This document shows positions 35,013 through 45,069 of a stretch of DNA of 64,000 bases, in pieces (the first letter of the stretch is position 1; each line of letters begins with the position of its first letter). The stretch comes from Brachypodius melanocephalos (lineage: Eukaryota > Chordata > Aves > Passeriformes > Pycnonotidae). Location: contig VZSR01000520.1 of assembly GCA_013398615.1 (NCBI GenBank), positions 48,302,849-48,366,848 of the forward strand, read 5' to 3'. Made by a program: the position numbers and the translations under genes. Under the pieces are notes generated by a model, which was not told the origin of the DNA, made no database searches, and worked only from the letters and a program-made list of their open reading frames with translations.

Positions 35013-35500
35013 GATGTTGATTTTACCAGGATTTTGTTGTTGATTTTGCAGGAATTTTGATGTTGATTTTACTGGGATTTTGATGCTGATTTTACAGGGA
35101 TTTCATAGGGATTTTGATGTTGATTTTCCAAGGACTTGACTTTGATTTTCCTGGGATTTTGATGTTGATTTTACCAGGATTTGACATTGGTTTTACTGGG
35201 ATTTTGATGTTGATTTTCCAGAGATTTGACGTTGACTTTACTGGGATTTTAACATCGATTTTACTGGGATTTTGATGTTGATTTTCCAAGGATTTGATGT
35301 TGATTTTACTGAGATTTGATGTAGATTTTACCAAGATTTCAATGTTGATTTTACTGGGATTTTGATATTGATTTTACCAGGATTTCAATGTTGATTTTAC
35401 TGGGATTTTGATGTTGACTTTCCAGGGATTTGATGTTGATTTTACGGGGATTTTGATATTGATTTTACCTGGATTTCAATGTTGATTTTACTGGGATTTT
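35013..35500. repeat. Minisatellite, about 21 units of 22-23 bp
   Basis: About 490 bp of gttgattttactgggatttt-type units separated by gatgtt, gatatt or caatgtt. Two main variants alternate irregularly: ttttactgggattttgat and ttttccaaggatttgat. The bases are T, G and A with few C. The minus strand is open over 35092-35334 and reads an imperfect K-I-N-I-K repeat, a by-product of the unit. Confidence 0.94.
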
Positions 35501-36466
35501 GGGACTGGGAGCCCTGGAGGAGAGAGCCCTGGTCTTGGCACAAAGTTATTGCTGGAATCAGCAGATTTCAGCACCCACCAGCCGGGCAGGATGCTCCAAA
35601 GAGAATCCTAGGAACGCCCGCCCGGAAATATTTAAATAAAGCACTGCAGCCCGCCTGGCTGAGAGAATTCAAAACACATCTAAATAATTCCCCAAGCCTC
35701 GTGGGCGCTGGGCAGAACCGAGGTGTGCAGAACATGAAAAATCCCTGCGCTTTTGAGCATTAAAACGGTTTCGGTTGCTTAAATAAGAAATCCCCCCATT
35801 TTTTTTTCTTTTTTTTCTTTCTTTTTTTTTTTTGTTGTCGGGGTGTTAACAACAGCGACTGAAGGTGAGCCAGAGCTGCTTCCTCATGGCTGGGACTTGA
35901 TAACGTGGGGGGTATCAATCAGCCTTCCCGAATTAGCATTTCCCTGATAGGGATGCACAAAGCCTTTTAATGAGCACTTTCAAGTCCCCCAGCTCTGGGT
36001 TTTTTTTGTTTTTATTTATTTTTTTTAAAATTTTTTTTTTTGCCTGCTCGTTCCTTAGCAACAGGCGGGATTGGCAGGGAGCAGGAGTTTGATGTGTTCC
36101 AACATAAAGGGTTTACAGGGCTGGAAATTGCACGCGAAAAAAACCCAAAAACCCGAGGATAATTGTGGTTTATTGTTTTGGCACGGGGTTCAAAGATAAA
36201 CAACCAACCTTTGGGCCCTCAGAAACTTCCCGGCGTGTTCTTCCTCCTCCCTCTGTTCTCCTGGAGAACTTCTCCTCCAAGCCTGGAGCTGGAATTAAAT
36301 AGACTTTTGTCTGGTTTCTGGAAATTAACACATCAGAGCAGGAAAAGCAGGGAGCTGCTTGATCTGCATTAGAAAGGGGAATTAAGGAATTTTGTGTTGG
36401 AATGTGTGGAAAGGGAACAAACGTCCTACAAAGCCTTGGCAGAGATGCAGCTTGGGGGTGGTGGCA
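35501..36466. other. Unique stretch with T-rich runs
   Basis: T-rich runs interrupted by C or A lie at 35798-35833 and 36000-36041. Remaining sequence is single-copy. No gene or RNA gene is recognised. Confidence 0.5.
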
Positions 36467-36836
36467 CCTTCAGCCTGGAGAAGAGAAGGTTCTGAGGAGA
36501 GGGCCTAAAGGGGCTCCAGGAGAGCTGGAGAGAGACTTGGACAAGGGATGGAGGGACAGGACACAGGGAATGGCTTCCCACTGCCAGAGGGCAGGGATGG
36601 ATGGGAGACTGGGAAGGAATTCCTGACTGGGAGGGTGGGGAGGGACTGGAACAGAATTCCAGAGCTGTGGCTGCCCCTGGATCCCTGGCAGTGTCCCAGG
36701 GCAGGTTGGACACTGGGGCTGGAGCAGCCTGGGACAGTGGAAGGCATTCCTGCACGTGGCAGGGGTGTGAATGGGATGGAATTTATGATTCTTTCCATCC
36801 CAAACCCTACTGGGATTCTAGGATTCCATAATTTTG
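36467..36836 (+). mobile_element. CR1 LINE 3' fragment, about 370 bp
   Basis: ttcagcctggagaagagaag, ctaaaggggctccaggagag, ggatggagggacaggacaca, actgccagagggcagggatg, gggaaggaattcctgactgg, ggctgcccctggatccctgg, gcctgggacagtggaaggca, ggcaggggtgtgaatgggat and ttccatcccaaaccctactg follow in order. The end is ggattctaggattccataat, a two-octamer tail. It is very close in sequence to 33330-33720. Confidence 0.96.
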
Positions 36837-36879
36837 TCTAAAGGAATGCCCTGGGAATGGGACCCTGCTGGGTGCTGGG

Positions 36880-36966
36880 GTGGTTTGTGTGGGAAGGGTC
36901 CTTTAAAGCTCATCCAGTCCCACCCCCTGCCGGGGCAGGGACAACTCCCACTGTCCCAGGTCACTC
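36880..36966 (-). mobile_element. CR1 LINE 3'-end fragment, tail-to-tail with previous copy
   Basis: ggtttgtgtgggaagggtcc, tttaaagctcatccagtccc, ccccctgccggggcagggac and ctcccactgtcccaggtcac are complements of the CR1 end. It lies 44 bp from the plus-strand copy ending at 36836, forming an inverted pair. Confidence 0.85.
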
Positions 36967-37420
36967 AAAATTTTTTCCACACTCACCCTGTGCATGAATC
37001 CTTCCTTTTTTTGCTTTCCAGGCACAGGATCACAACTATTCCATCCCAAACTCTGCTGCCAGCAGCTGGGAGAGGATCAGGGCTGAGCAGACACCCTTCA
37101 CCGGGGAGCACCCACCCTCCTTCCATGGGATCCCACCCCTGAGCTCCTGGAGAACATCAAAGCCCACTGCAAAGTGGGTGATGCCAATTAAGCTTTTCTT
37201 TAACGAGCTTTGGGCTTTGCTGCCTTCCTGCTCAGGAAGATCCCATCACATCCCCATGGTCTCTGCTGAATCCCTCTGGACTGGTGCAGATTCTGCCAGG
37301 GCTGTGCCAGGGCAGAGTTGGGACACCCTCACAGATGTCCTGGGACACCACCCGGAGCTGCTCCACTGAATCCCAAACCTGGAGCCTCCTGCCCTTGATG
37401 TAAACCCATCAAACTCTCAG
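36967..37420. other. Unique non-coding stretch
   Basis: An exon-like acceptor (ttttttgctttccag at 37007-37021) is followed by open sequence to 37142, but no homologous protein is recognised. Otherwise nothing is seen. Confidence 0.45.
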
Positions 37421-37862
37421 GAATTTTCATATTCTACCTCATAAATACCAGAAATTTGGATGTTTTCGCTCTGGACACCCTCCTGGGCACTTCTCCCCCA
37501 GGCCACCTCCATGGGACAGATGACTCCAAGCCTCAATGTCCAACCTGGCATTGGACACTTCCAGGGATCCAGGGACAGCCACAGCTGCTCTGGGAAAGCT
37601 GTTTAATACCCCACCACCCTCCCAGACAGGAATTTCTTCCCAATATCCCATCTCGTTTGAGGCCATTTCCTGTGTCCTGGCAATCCAGGCTCTTGGAAAT
37701 AGTTTCTCTCCATGTTTCTTTCCGCTCCTTCCTCCACCTGGGAGGTCACAGTGAGGTCATCCCAAAGCTTCTCTTGGTCCAGGCTGAACAATCCAAATTT
37801 TCCCAGCCTTTCCTCACAGCAGAGCTGCTCCATCCCTTGAATCATCTTGGCAGCCTCCTCTG
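37421..37862 (-). mobile_element. CR1 fragment fused to an 88-bp non-CR1 tail; arm of an inverted duplication
   Basis: Bases 37530-37862 are a minus-strand CR1 body (complements of tcagcctggaccaagagaag, gggaagaaattcctgtctgg and ggatccctggaagtgtcca). In place of the normal CR1 3' end, bases 37421-37508 carry non-CR1 text (attttcatattctacctcat, ggatgttttcgctctggaca). The span 37421-37688 is the reverse complement of 43903-44190 with few differences apart from one deletion of about 15 bp. Sharing of the same abnormal junction points to duplication rather than two independent insertions. Confidence 0.88.
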
Positions 37863-38273
37863 GAAGAATAAATTCAACAGAAGGAGTAGGATTTTTGCTC
37901 CAGGGAATTCCACCCCTGCCGTGGGCGCTTTCCATGAGCTGCCCTGGCTTTTTGGTGGGCTTGGGTCAAATGGAAGGTTTGGGGCAGGCGCCCTTTTGGT
38001 GTTTGCTCTGCTGCTGGATCCACGCAGGGTCAGAGCTGCTGCTCCTCCTGCTCTCATCCCGCCTTCCCTTCTGCCCAAATCAGCCCAAATTCTGTAATTA
38101 CAGAACACAGCACAAAGAGAGGGAGGCGAGAAAACCTCTGCAAGCACTTCCTGGTGATTTCATGGGATCAAACTTGGTTTTTATTGCATTCCAAGAGGAG
38201 GATCCTGATCCTTTTGCACCAGCAGCAGCAAACATCTCATACCTGGTGCCTCTCAGGTGAATCCTTTCATCCC
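37863..38273. other. Unique non-coding stretch
   Basis: No gene recognised. The opposite-strand frames here are extensions of those through the CR1 copy and the minisatellite. Confidence 0.5.
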
Positions 38274-38352
38274 ATCCCATGGATCCCATCCCATGGATCC
38301 CATCCCCTGGATCCCATCCCATGGATCCCCATCTCATGGATCCATCCCACGG
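38274..38352. repeat. Minisatellite, about five 14-15-bp units
   Basis: atcccatggatccc-type units start at 38274, 38288, 38302, 38316 and 38331 and then decay. Each unit carries a GGATCC palindrome. Confidence 0.9.
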
Positions 38353-39436
38353 AGCTCTTTGTGGCCCTCCAGCTCTCACTGAAACCAGATCAGCCCAGTT
38401 TAACCCTTCACAGGTTCATTTGCCATGCTAATTAAGAATGATGACTCGTTTAGAACTTCCAGGCTGTTTCCTGGAGGAATTCTGGCATGCTCAGGCACTG
38501 AGGAACAGATCCCCGCCGTTCATAATTCCCAGTTCCCTGGGCTGAGGTCAGGAAGGGTTTCTGCAGCCAAGATTTGACTCAGCCCATGCTGCCTGTGGCA
38601 TTTCTGGCAGGCAGCATCCGAATTCCCGGGGGGAATTTGCTCCCGGGGCTCTCTGCAGCCTCCTCTTTGCAGCATTCCTGAGAAATCCCATGGATGAGGA
38701 AGGGATGCACCTGTTACCTGCTGCTGCCAGTGGGTTGTGCCACTCCACTGCAGACAGCTCTGCCTCACACTGGCCCACCTCCATCCCTCCCAGCCCGTTA
38801 TCCAAGGAATCTTCAATCTTCACCTCCAACCCCCTCCTCGTCCCAGTGAAGGTCTCCAGGTGGGAATTGCAGCGGTGCCATTTGTGGTGTTGGAGCTGGG
38901 TCACTCAGGAGTGGCTTTAACACTCGAAGAAACCTCGGGGACATCGGCAAACCCGGGTTTAATTTAAATTTAACAGAGCCCAATTTCAAGGTTCACCCGA
39001 TCGCTGCATAAACGCACAAAGGAAAATCAGATCCAAATCAATTTAATCTGATTTTCACGGAGGGGACAAAAGGAGGGGAGTGCAAAGGGCCAGGGAGACC
39101 CTCCCGCTGAGCTCCTCCTCACCGAGCCCAGCCCGAGATGTGATCGATGGCTTCGTGCCTGGAGGATTCAGCAGCACTTAATCATCGAGTAATTTAACAC
39201 TTGTAGTGAATTGTATCGGAGCCGTTGGTGAGCAGCGGCTGAGCTGCAGCCCTGGCGCCGCTCCCGCTGCACTCGCTCAAGGCGCTGAGAGCAATTCCCA
39301 CACGGACACAGAAAGGTGGAAATTCCCCACTCAGCAGGTTTTGGATCTCTCAGCTGGAGGGGTCGGCCCGGGTCCCGTCTCGGCTTTAGGGCACGGTTCT
39401 CACAAATGTGAGGGTTGGTGAGCTCCAAGGGGTGTC
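38353..39436. other. Unique non-coding stretch
   Basis: No gene, RNA gene or transposon is recognised. Moderately CpG-bearing sequence lies at 39120-39390 just before the next array. Confidence 0.45.
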
Positions 39437-39802
39437 ACATTCCCAGGGATGTCCCACTCCCAGGAATGTCCCACTCTCAGAGATGTCGTGTTCCCAGACA
39501 TGTCCCACTCCCAAACTGTCCCATTCCCATGGATGTCTCATTCCCAGAGATGTCCCATTCCCGTGGATGTCCCATTCCCAGAGATGTCCCATTCCCAGAG
39601 ATGTCCCATTCCCAGAGACGTCCCATTCCCAAATTGTCCCATTCCCATGGATGTCCCATTCCCAGATTGTCCCACTCCCAGGGTTGTCCCACACCCAGGG
39701 ATGTCCCACACCCAGGGTTGTCCCACTCCCAGGGATGTCCCACACTCGGGGATGTCCTGTTCCCAAATTGTCCCACTCCCAGGGATGTCCCGTTCCCAGG
39801 GA
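39437..39802. repeat. Minisatellite, about 21 units of 17 bp
   Basis: Units of the form tgtcccattcccagaga repeat with a 17-bp period, some units one or two bases shorter where cagaga becomes aaat. The unit has no stop codon in any plus frame, and 17 is not a multiple of 3. Each frame therefore cycles through the unit and reads a 17-residue super-repeat. This yields three overlapping plus-strand frames (39408-39932, 39415-39810, 39449-39898) and long minus-strand frames (39386-39958). The coding look is an artefact of the unit. Confidence 0.95.
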
Positions 39803-40850
39803 GATGCTGAGCTCCGGGAGGGCTCCAGGTGCCTCCCACAGAACTTTTGTCCAAAGGCTCACAAGCTGCTCGGCTTTAGTCACCTCCCAGTCTCCTGAAT
39901 TTTCCAGGAAAGTCCTTTTCCAGAGTTTGTAGGGAATGATGGGGTTTCTCATCCCCACCTTGGTGAGGCACCAGGAACTCCAACAGCCCCATCCTCACCT
40001 TGGCTGGGCACGTTCCTGATAAAGTTTGGGGAAGTCTTATCAACCAAATAGCTCCAGCACTGAGGGCTAATGAGAATTCCTGGAATTCTGGAGCAGCCTG
40101 AGGAGTGGAGAGAAGGGAAAATCCACCTGGATTTTCTGCTCAGAGCTTCCCCAGAGTTGAGGCACTGAGTGTCTCTGGGAATGGGATGCAGTGACAACAG
40201 GAAAATATCCAAAATGTTCCCAGTTTTGCTCCTCAGGTTTAAAATCCTGATGGGAAAGCAACACTGGTGCTGTGGCCTTGGTCTCCTCTTCCCTGGAGCT
40301 GAGCTGAGCTGGTTCTGCTGGAATGGGTGGGAATATTTTGGGAGCACTGAGGAGGATCTGACCTCCTGATCTGGAACTGGAGCTGAGGGATGCAGGAAAT
40401 GCATTCCCATGTTTTCCCACCAAAGAAGTGGGAATGGGGACAGCAGAGCTCTGCTGGAACAGGATTTTCAGGAGAGTTTCATCACTTAGGGTGTTGATGG
40501 ATCAACTCTTTCCTTCAAAATTCCAGAGGAAAATGAGGAAGAACCTGGGCCTTTCCCATTCCTGCTGCCTCTTCCTGCTTCTTCCTCTCAAGATCCCGGG
40601 AATCTGCCGTGTTTCCGTTCTGTGCTGATTTTTTCCCAACTTTTAAAAGACCTTTTTCCAGCTGAGAATAAATTCCTTTTGTTTCTTCCTCTTTCAGGCC
40701 TTCCTCCCATTTGGATTCAAATGAGGAAACCATTATTCCATCCCAACCCACTCGAGCAGTGCCTCATTTTGTCCAAAATATTGATCATTAATCCTTAATT
40801 ATTTTATTCCCATATTAGAGAAATTTGAGGGAATTTTTTAGTTGGCGTGT
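39803..40850. other. Unique non-coding stretch
   Basis: Minus-strand frames at 39949-40423 have no domain. No gene or transposon is recognised. Confidence 0.45.
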
Positions 40851-41175
40851 CTTTTTTTTCCCCTCCTTTCAGAGTTTATCATAACAACTTTTTGTTTTTT
40901 TAAAAAAAATTAAAAATTTGAGGAGAAAAATTTGACTTTGAATGTAAAACTAATCTTTGATTTTATAAACAATTAATTAATGAAGTAGTGCAGCTCACAC
41001 ACAGAGAAATAGATATAAATATCAAAAAATATATATAAAGTTGATCACTGCGGTGACCAACCTTATATATATATAAAAGATATTATTTAAAATATGATTT
41101 TATTATTATTTAATAATAATAATATATTCTAAATATGAATATTTTATTATTATTTAGAATATATCTATATAAAAG
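40851..41175. repeat. AT-rich island with TATA/AATAAT runs
   Basis: About 320 bp of strongly A/T-rich sequence: a T-rich then A-rich start (40851-40920), TATATA runs at 41028-41036 and 41064-41074, and AATAATAAT with TTATTATT at 41099-41155. It holds an imperfect hairpin at 41029-41072, described separately. Confidence 0.85.
41029..41072. other. Imperfect inverted repeat, 20-bp arms, 4-bp loop
   Basis: Arm 41029-41048 ends gttgatcac and arm 41053-41072 begins gtgaccaac, with loop tgcg. Eighteen of 20 positions pair. The two exceptions are A-C on the plus strand and therefore G-T on the minus strand, so a minus-strand transcript would pair fully with wobble. The outer half of each arm is a TATA run, which could pair by chance; the inner ten positions are the notable part. 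Confidence 0.8.
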
Positions 41176-42200
41176 AAGTCCTTGGAGACCATAAATTTTC
41201 TTTTTCCAGTGGTCTGGGACAACACTAAAGATTTCCAGGGAACTTTTCCCGACGGCACAAGGATTGTGGGAGACTCAGCTCCGAAATTCCAGCCCTGCCA
41301 CATTCCCATTTTTCTGCTCATTCCTTCTCATTCCTCCATAAATTCCACAACGTTTTAGGGATAAAACAGATCTTGGAGACATCAGATTCTTGCTCAGTGG
41401 GGACCCCAGCAATGCCAAAGCTGAAATTCAGAATCCTGGCTGCATATTCCATGTATTTGAAGGGGAAGCTGCAGGTATGGATTTTGATAAGGAAGAGGAC
41501 GGGACATTATTTGGAATTTTTAATGTGTCTGGATGAAACACGCTCTGACGTTTCCTTCACTAAGCTCACTTGGCTCAATATTCAGCAATCTCCCGCTCGT
41601 TATGTTAAATGCCTTGGAAAGAATAACCGGAGCAGCATTCAGGGAAGAACCGCTGGATATGGAATGGCTTCTTCTCCATAAAAATGCGAATTAACCCTCG
41701 GGAAGCGGAGGTCTGGCTTGTTTGGATAGAAAATGAAAACGAGTTTGAGGCAGAGCCCAGAGGAGCCCTGCGAGCACCAGGACATCAGCAGCCCTCATTG
41801 ATGCTGCCAAGAGAATTTCCCACCTCTTTACCGAATTTTTATTTTTAACCCTGGATTCCCACCAGAACTCGGCTGAGGAGATTTCGGTGTCCTGACAACT
41901 CCCTGCTTTTCCAGGATTTTCATTAATGGCGCATTGCCACGGAAAAGAAAGTATTTTTTTGGTGTCTCCATCGTCCAAAAATATCCATATTCCCACCTGA
42001 GTGTTCTGGGATGTGATTACCATTCCTGGGATGTGCATGGCCATTCCTACAGAACGCTGGGGAGAACATCCGGGTGCATTGTAAGAACTGGACCATTTTC
42101 CAAGGATCTCCCTTGGGAAGCTCACGGCTCTGAAGGGCCGACACCAAAAAGCTCCAAGAAGTTTTCCAGCACTGCAGGGCATTCCTTGGAAGCTCTGCTG
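41176..42200. other. Unique non-coding stretch
   Basis: The segment 41340-41700 is single-copy and free of background repeats, so it may be conserved. Minus-strand frames at 41691-42354 have no recognisable domain. No gene is called. Confidence 0.4.
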
Positions 42201-42320
42201 GCACTGGAAGTGTCCAAGGCCAGCTTGGAGCAACCTGGGATAGAGGAAGGTGTCCCTGCCCATGGATAAGCTGGATGAGCTTTAAGTTCTTCCAACCTGA
42301 ACTATTCTGGTATTCCATGA
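42201..42320 (+). mobile_element. CR1 LINE 3'-end fragment
   Basis: gcactggaagtgtccaaggc, agcttggagcaacctgggat, agaggaaggtgtccctgccc, gagctttaagttcttccaac and ctgaactattctggtattcc follow the CR1 3' order over 120 bp. Confidence 0.92.
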
Positions 42321-42916
42321 AAACAGAGCACCCAATTTTCCCAATTTCTGCCAAAAGGAGAGTTTTCCATTGATTTGGCGTGGGTTTTTTTACAGCAGAT
42401 GCTCTTCCCTGCAGAATCTTGGGTTTTCCATGGAAGAGGAGTTAATTTGAAATCCTTGCGATTCTCCATAGGATTCCCACAGGGATGGGATGTGGCTGCT
42501 CTGGGATGTGTGTGAGGAACCTGGAATGTTTTGGTCCTGCTGAGGTGGCTTGAGGCTGTGAAATAGAGCACTGGATCAAATCCGGGATCCTATGGAAATA
42601 ACCACTGGATGAATCCCCCCAGAGCTGCAGTTCCACTCATTTTCCTTATTGCTGCTCTCTTGCCTCCTTTTCCAGTGGAATTTTTAATGCTAATTCACAG
42701 GGTGTGGCCTATTCACATGGGATTCTCCCTTCATGGTGTGACCACGTCATCATCCCCATCTGCTCCAAGGAAACCTTCCCAGGGAACAGCAAACATCCAC
42801 TTTTTTGGAAGTCTTTGCCTTCGTTTTTCCCCTGTTGGATATGGATATTTCCTTTTCTGTATGTGGTGGGGTGGGAGGTGTCTCCTGGTCTGGCGGAAGG
42901 AATTCCTTGGGCAGAA
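42321..42916. other. Unique non-coding stretch
   Basis: Nothing recognised. Frames on both strands are short and overlap. Confidence 0.5.
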
Positions 42917-42971
42917 GGGTTGGAATGAGATGACTTTGAGATAAACCCAAACCATTCCGGGATCCCATAAA
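42917..42971 (+). mobile_element. CR1 3'-end relic
   Basis: gggttggaatgagatgactt, tgagataaacccaaaccatt and ccgggatcccata match the last 50 bp of a CR1 3' end with several changes. Confidence 0.65.
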
Positions 42972-43802
42972 TAGCATCACTGTTAGGATCTGTTCCCGAG
43001 GGCATTCTCAACACGAGAAGAGGCAGGAGAAAGGCACTAAAAGGAAATATTTTCCTGGGTTGGAGATGCCGATGCCTCACTGAACCTGGTTTGTGTTTTC
43101 CCAGGACACCCAAGAGTCACACTGAGCCCAGGTCACCTCCAGAGCAGGCTTGTTCCCAGGAATTGTGTCTGCAAGGGATGCTCAAAGTCACTTTGTTGGC
43201 AAAACCTTTGGATCATCTCTCGGGGCTGTTGGCAGGAAATCAGCAATGACGGAATTCCATAAAAAGCTCTTCCAGTGCTGGGGAAATTGGATTAGTGGTG
43301 TGAGAGTCCTGGGCAAATCCAGCAGCCTCAATCCTAGAGTTGCCTCTCCCAGATTTATCCATGGACAGGCCTGGCCTTCCTGTGCTGCTCCCCATTTTTA
43401 GCCTTTATTGCACTTTTTTTGGGGTGTAATTCCTGCTGATATTCAGCTTCCATTCCAGGATTTTTACACCCACCCTCTTTGCTCCTGCTGATTTGTGCTC
43501 GGGCTCAGGCAGGCAGGAGTCCCCACGCCGAGGTGGCTGCCACAGAAATTGTCTGGGCCTCGTTCCAGCTCGGGATCGTATTTCTGGAAGCACTTCCAGA
43601 ATTCCAACGTGCCCGGAGGCGTCTCACGGTGCCTTCACAGCCACTTTGTGCCCGGGGTTTTTTGAGGGTGGTGCTGCCTCAGGAGCTGGTGTTGGCTTGT
43701 GCTGATTCCATGGAGCAGCTCCATGGGTTTGGGATCAGGAAAAGGTGAGTGGCTCCCAGTGAGCAATTTCGTGCTGCTGGTGTTGGAATTGTTCACCCAG
43801 GA
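42972..43802. other. Unique non-coding stretch before a gap
   Basis: No gene or repeat recognised. It runs into the 100-N gap. Confidence 0.5.
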
Positions 43803-43902
43803 NNNNNNNNNNNNNNNNNNNNNNNNNNNNNNNNNNNNNNNNNNNNNNNNNNNNNNNNNNNNNNNNNNNNNNNNNNNNNNNNNNNNNNNNNNNNNNNNNN
43901 NN
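43803..43902. other. Assembly gap, 100 N
   Basis: Exactly 100 N. The base after the gap begins one arm of the inverted duplication, so the gap may hide more of a CR1 body. Confidence 0.99.
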
Positions 43903-44190
43903 CTGGATTGCCAGGACACAGGGAATGGCCTCAAACTGCTGGAGGGCAGGGAGAGATGGGATATTGGGAAGGAATTCCTGTCTGGGAGGGTGGCGGGGTG
44001 TTAAACAGCTTTCCCAGATTTGCTGTGGCTGTCCCTGGATCCCTGGAAGTGTCCAAGGCCAGGTTGGACATTGGGACTTGGAGCAGCCTGGGACAGTGGA
44101 GGTGACCTGGGAGGGTAGGAGTGCCCAGGAGGGTGTCTGGAGCGAAAACATCCAAATTTCTGGTATTTATGAGGTAGAATATGAAAATTC
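43903..44190 (+). mobile_element. CR1 fragment fused to an 88-bp non-CR1 tail; second arm of the inverted duplication
   Basis: Bases 43903-44102 are CR1 (gggatattgggaaggaattc, ctgtctgggagggtggcggg, ctggatccctggaagtgtcc, agcagcctgggacagtgg). The CR1 order then breaks, and 44103-44190 reads ggtgacctgggagggtagg, gagcgaaaacatccaaattt, ggtatttatgaggtagaata. The same break and tail occur in reverse complement at 37421-37688. Similarity ends at 44190, where flanks diverge, and on the other side enters the gap. Confidence 0.9.
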
Positions 44191-44710
44191 TTCCATGCTA
44201 TCAGCCAGGATCCATCTGGAGCCTTCTATTTAGAGCCTTGTTTTGTTCCAGTCTTTGCTTTTCATCAATGACAGGTGAAAAACGTCCTTTATTTTATTTT
44301 TTTTTTGTATGTTCTTGAGATCCAGTCATGTCCTCGAACTGCCCACTGCTCCTTTGGCTTTCATCCGGCAGGAACCTGCGCGGCGAGCCCTTGATCCGTT
44401 ATTCCAGGGCTGTTTTTATCCTGCTGGCGGGTTTGATGCCGTTTCCAGGCGTTTCAGAGCACAATAAGTCACCAAAAGCCTGAAAGCTCAGCGGGTTCCT
44501 GCGGCTCTTATCACGGCAGATAAAACTGATGTGTTCCGGAAGGTTGGGCCGGCTCTGTTTTTCCTCCTTCCCTTTGCAGAATCAGTGTTGTTCACTAAAT
44601 ATTTATTTAATCCTGCTGCCCCATCTTTCATTGTCGTCACATCCACGGGAATAAACGACACAACCTCAGAGGTGGAAAAGTCTCGTAGGTAAATCTGTTT
44701 ATTCTGTGCT
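44191..44710. other. Unique non-coding stretch
   Basis: Single-copy sequence with a T-rich run at 44297-44306. No gene recognised. Confidence 0.5.
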
Positions 44711-44760
44711 GAATTATGGAATATCCTGAGCTGGAAGGGATCCAGGGGCTGATCCTGTGA
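44711..44760 (-). mobile_element. CR1-type 3' end, second subfamily (short)
   Basis: gaattatggaatatcctgag and ctggaagggatccaggggct are the complement of the same 3' end seen at 19163-19250. It could be the tail of the same minus-strand element as the reverse transcriptase remnant 300 bp away, if an internal deletion removed the part between. Confidence 0.55.
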
Positions 44761-45069
44761 GGAGTAAATCCATATAAAACCAGTCCTATTCATTTCAGTG
44801 CAATATTTGTGTCGTGCCCAGGTCCAGCAGCTCAGTGATTTTACAGCAGGGAGGAGAAGAGGCTCCAATGGCAAAAAATTCCATGGAAAAATCCTTTTGG
44901 AGCTTGAAAAATTCCAAGAATAATCCTTTATTGGTGCAGGCAGTGGAGTTGTGCCAGGGACAGCCCTTGGGACAAAGGGCTGGTGCCGGGCAGGCCTGGG
45001 AGGAAGCTGAGCCTTGAGGAGTTTCTGGATCCTAAAAAAGCTCTGGAAACTCCTCCCCAGGCACACCAA
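44761..45069. other. Spacer between CR1 tail and CR1 ORF2 remnant
   Basis: Not recognisable as CR1, although it lies where the C-terminal part of ORF2 would be. Either decayed CR1 or an unrelated insertion. Confidence 0.4.

Noticed and set aside
37007..37142. Exon-like acceptor (pyrimidines then cttccag) with open sequence after it
   Set aside because: A lone acceptor-like site is common. No donor, homologous peptide or neighbouring exon could be recognised.
37456..38097. 213-codon plus-strand open frame
   Set aside because: It runs antisense through a CR1 copy and its flank, has no domain, and an overlapping minus frame is also open.
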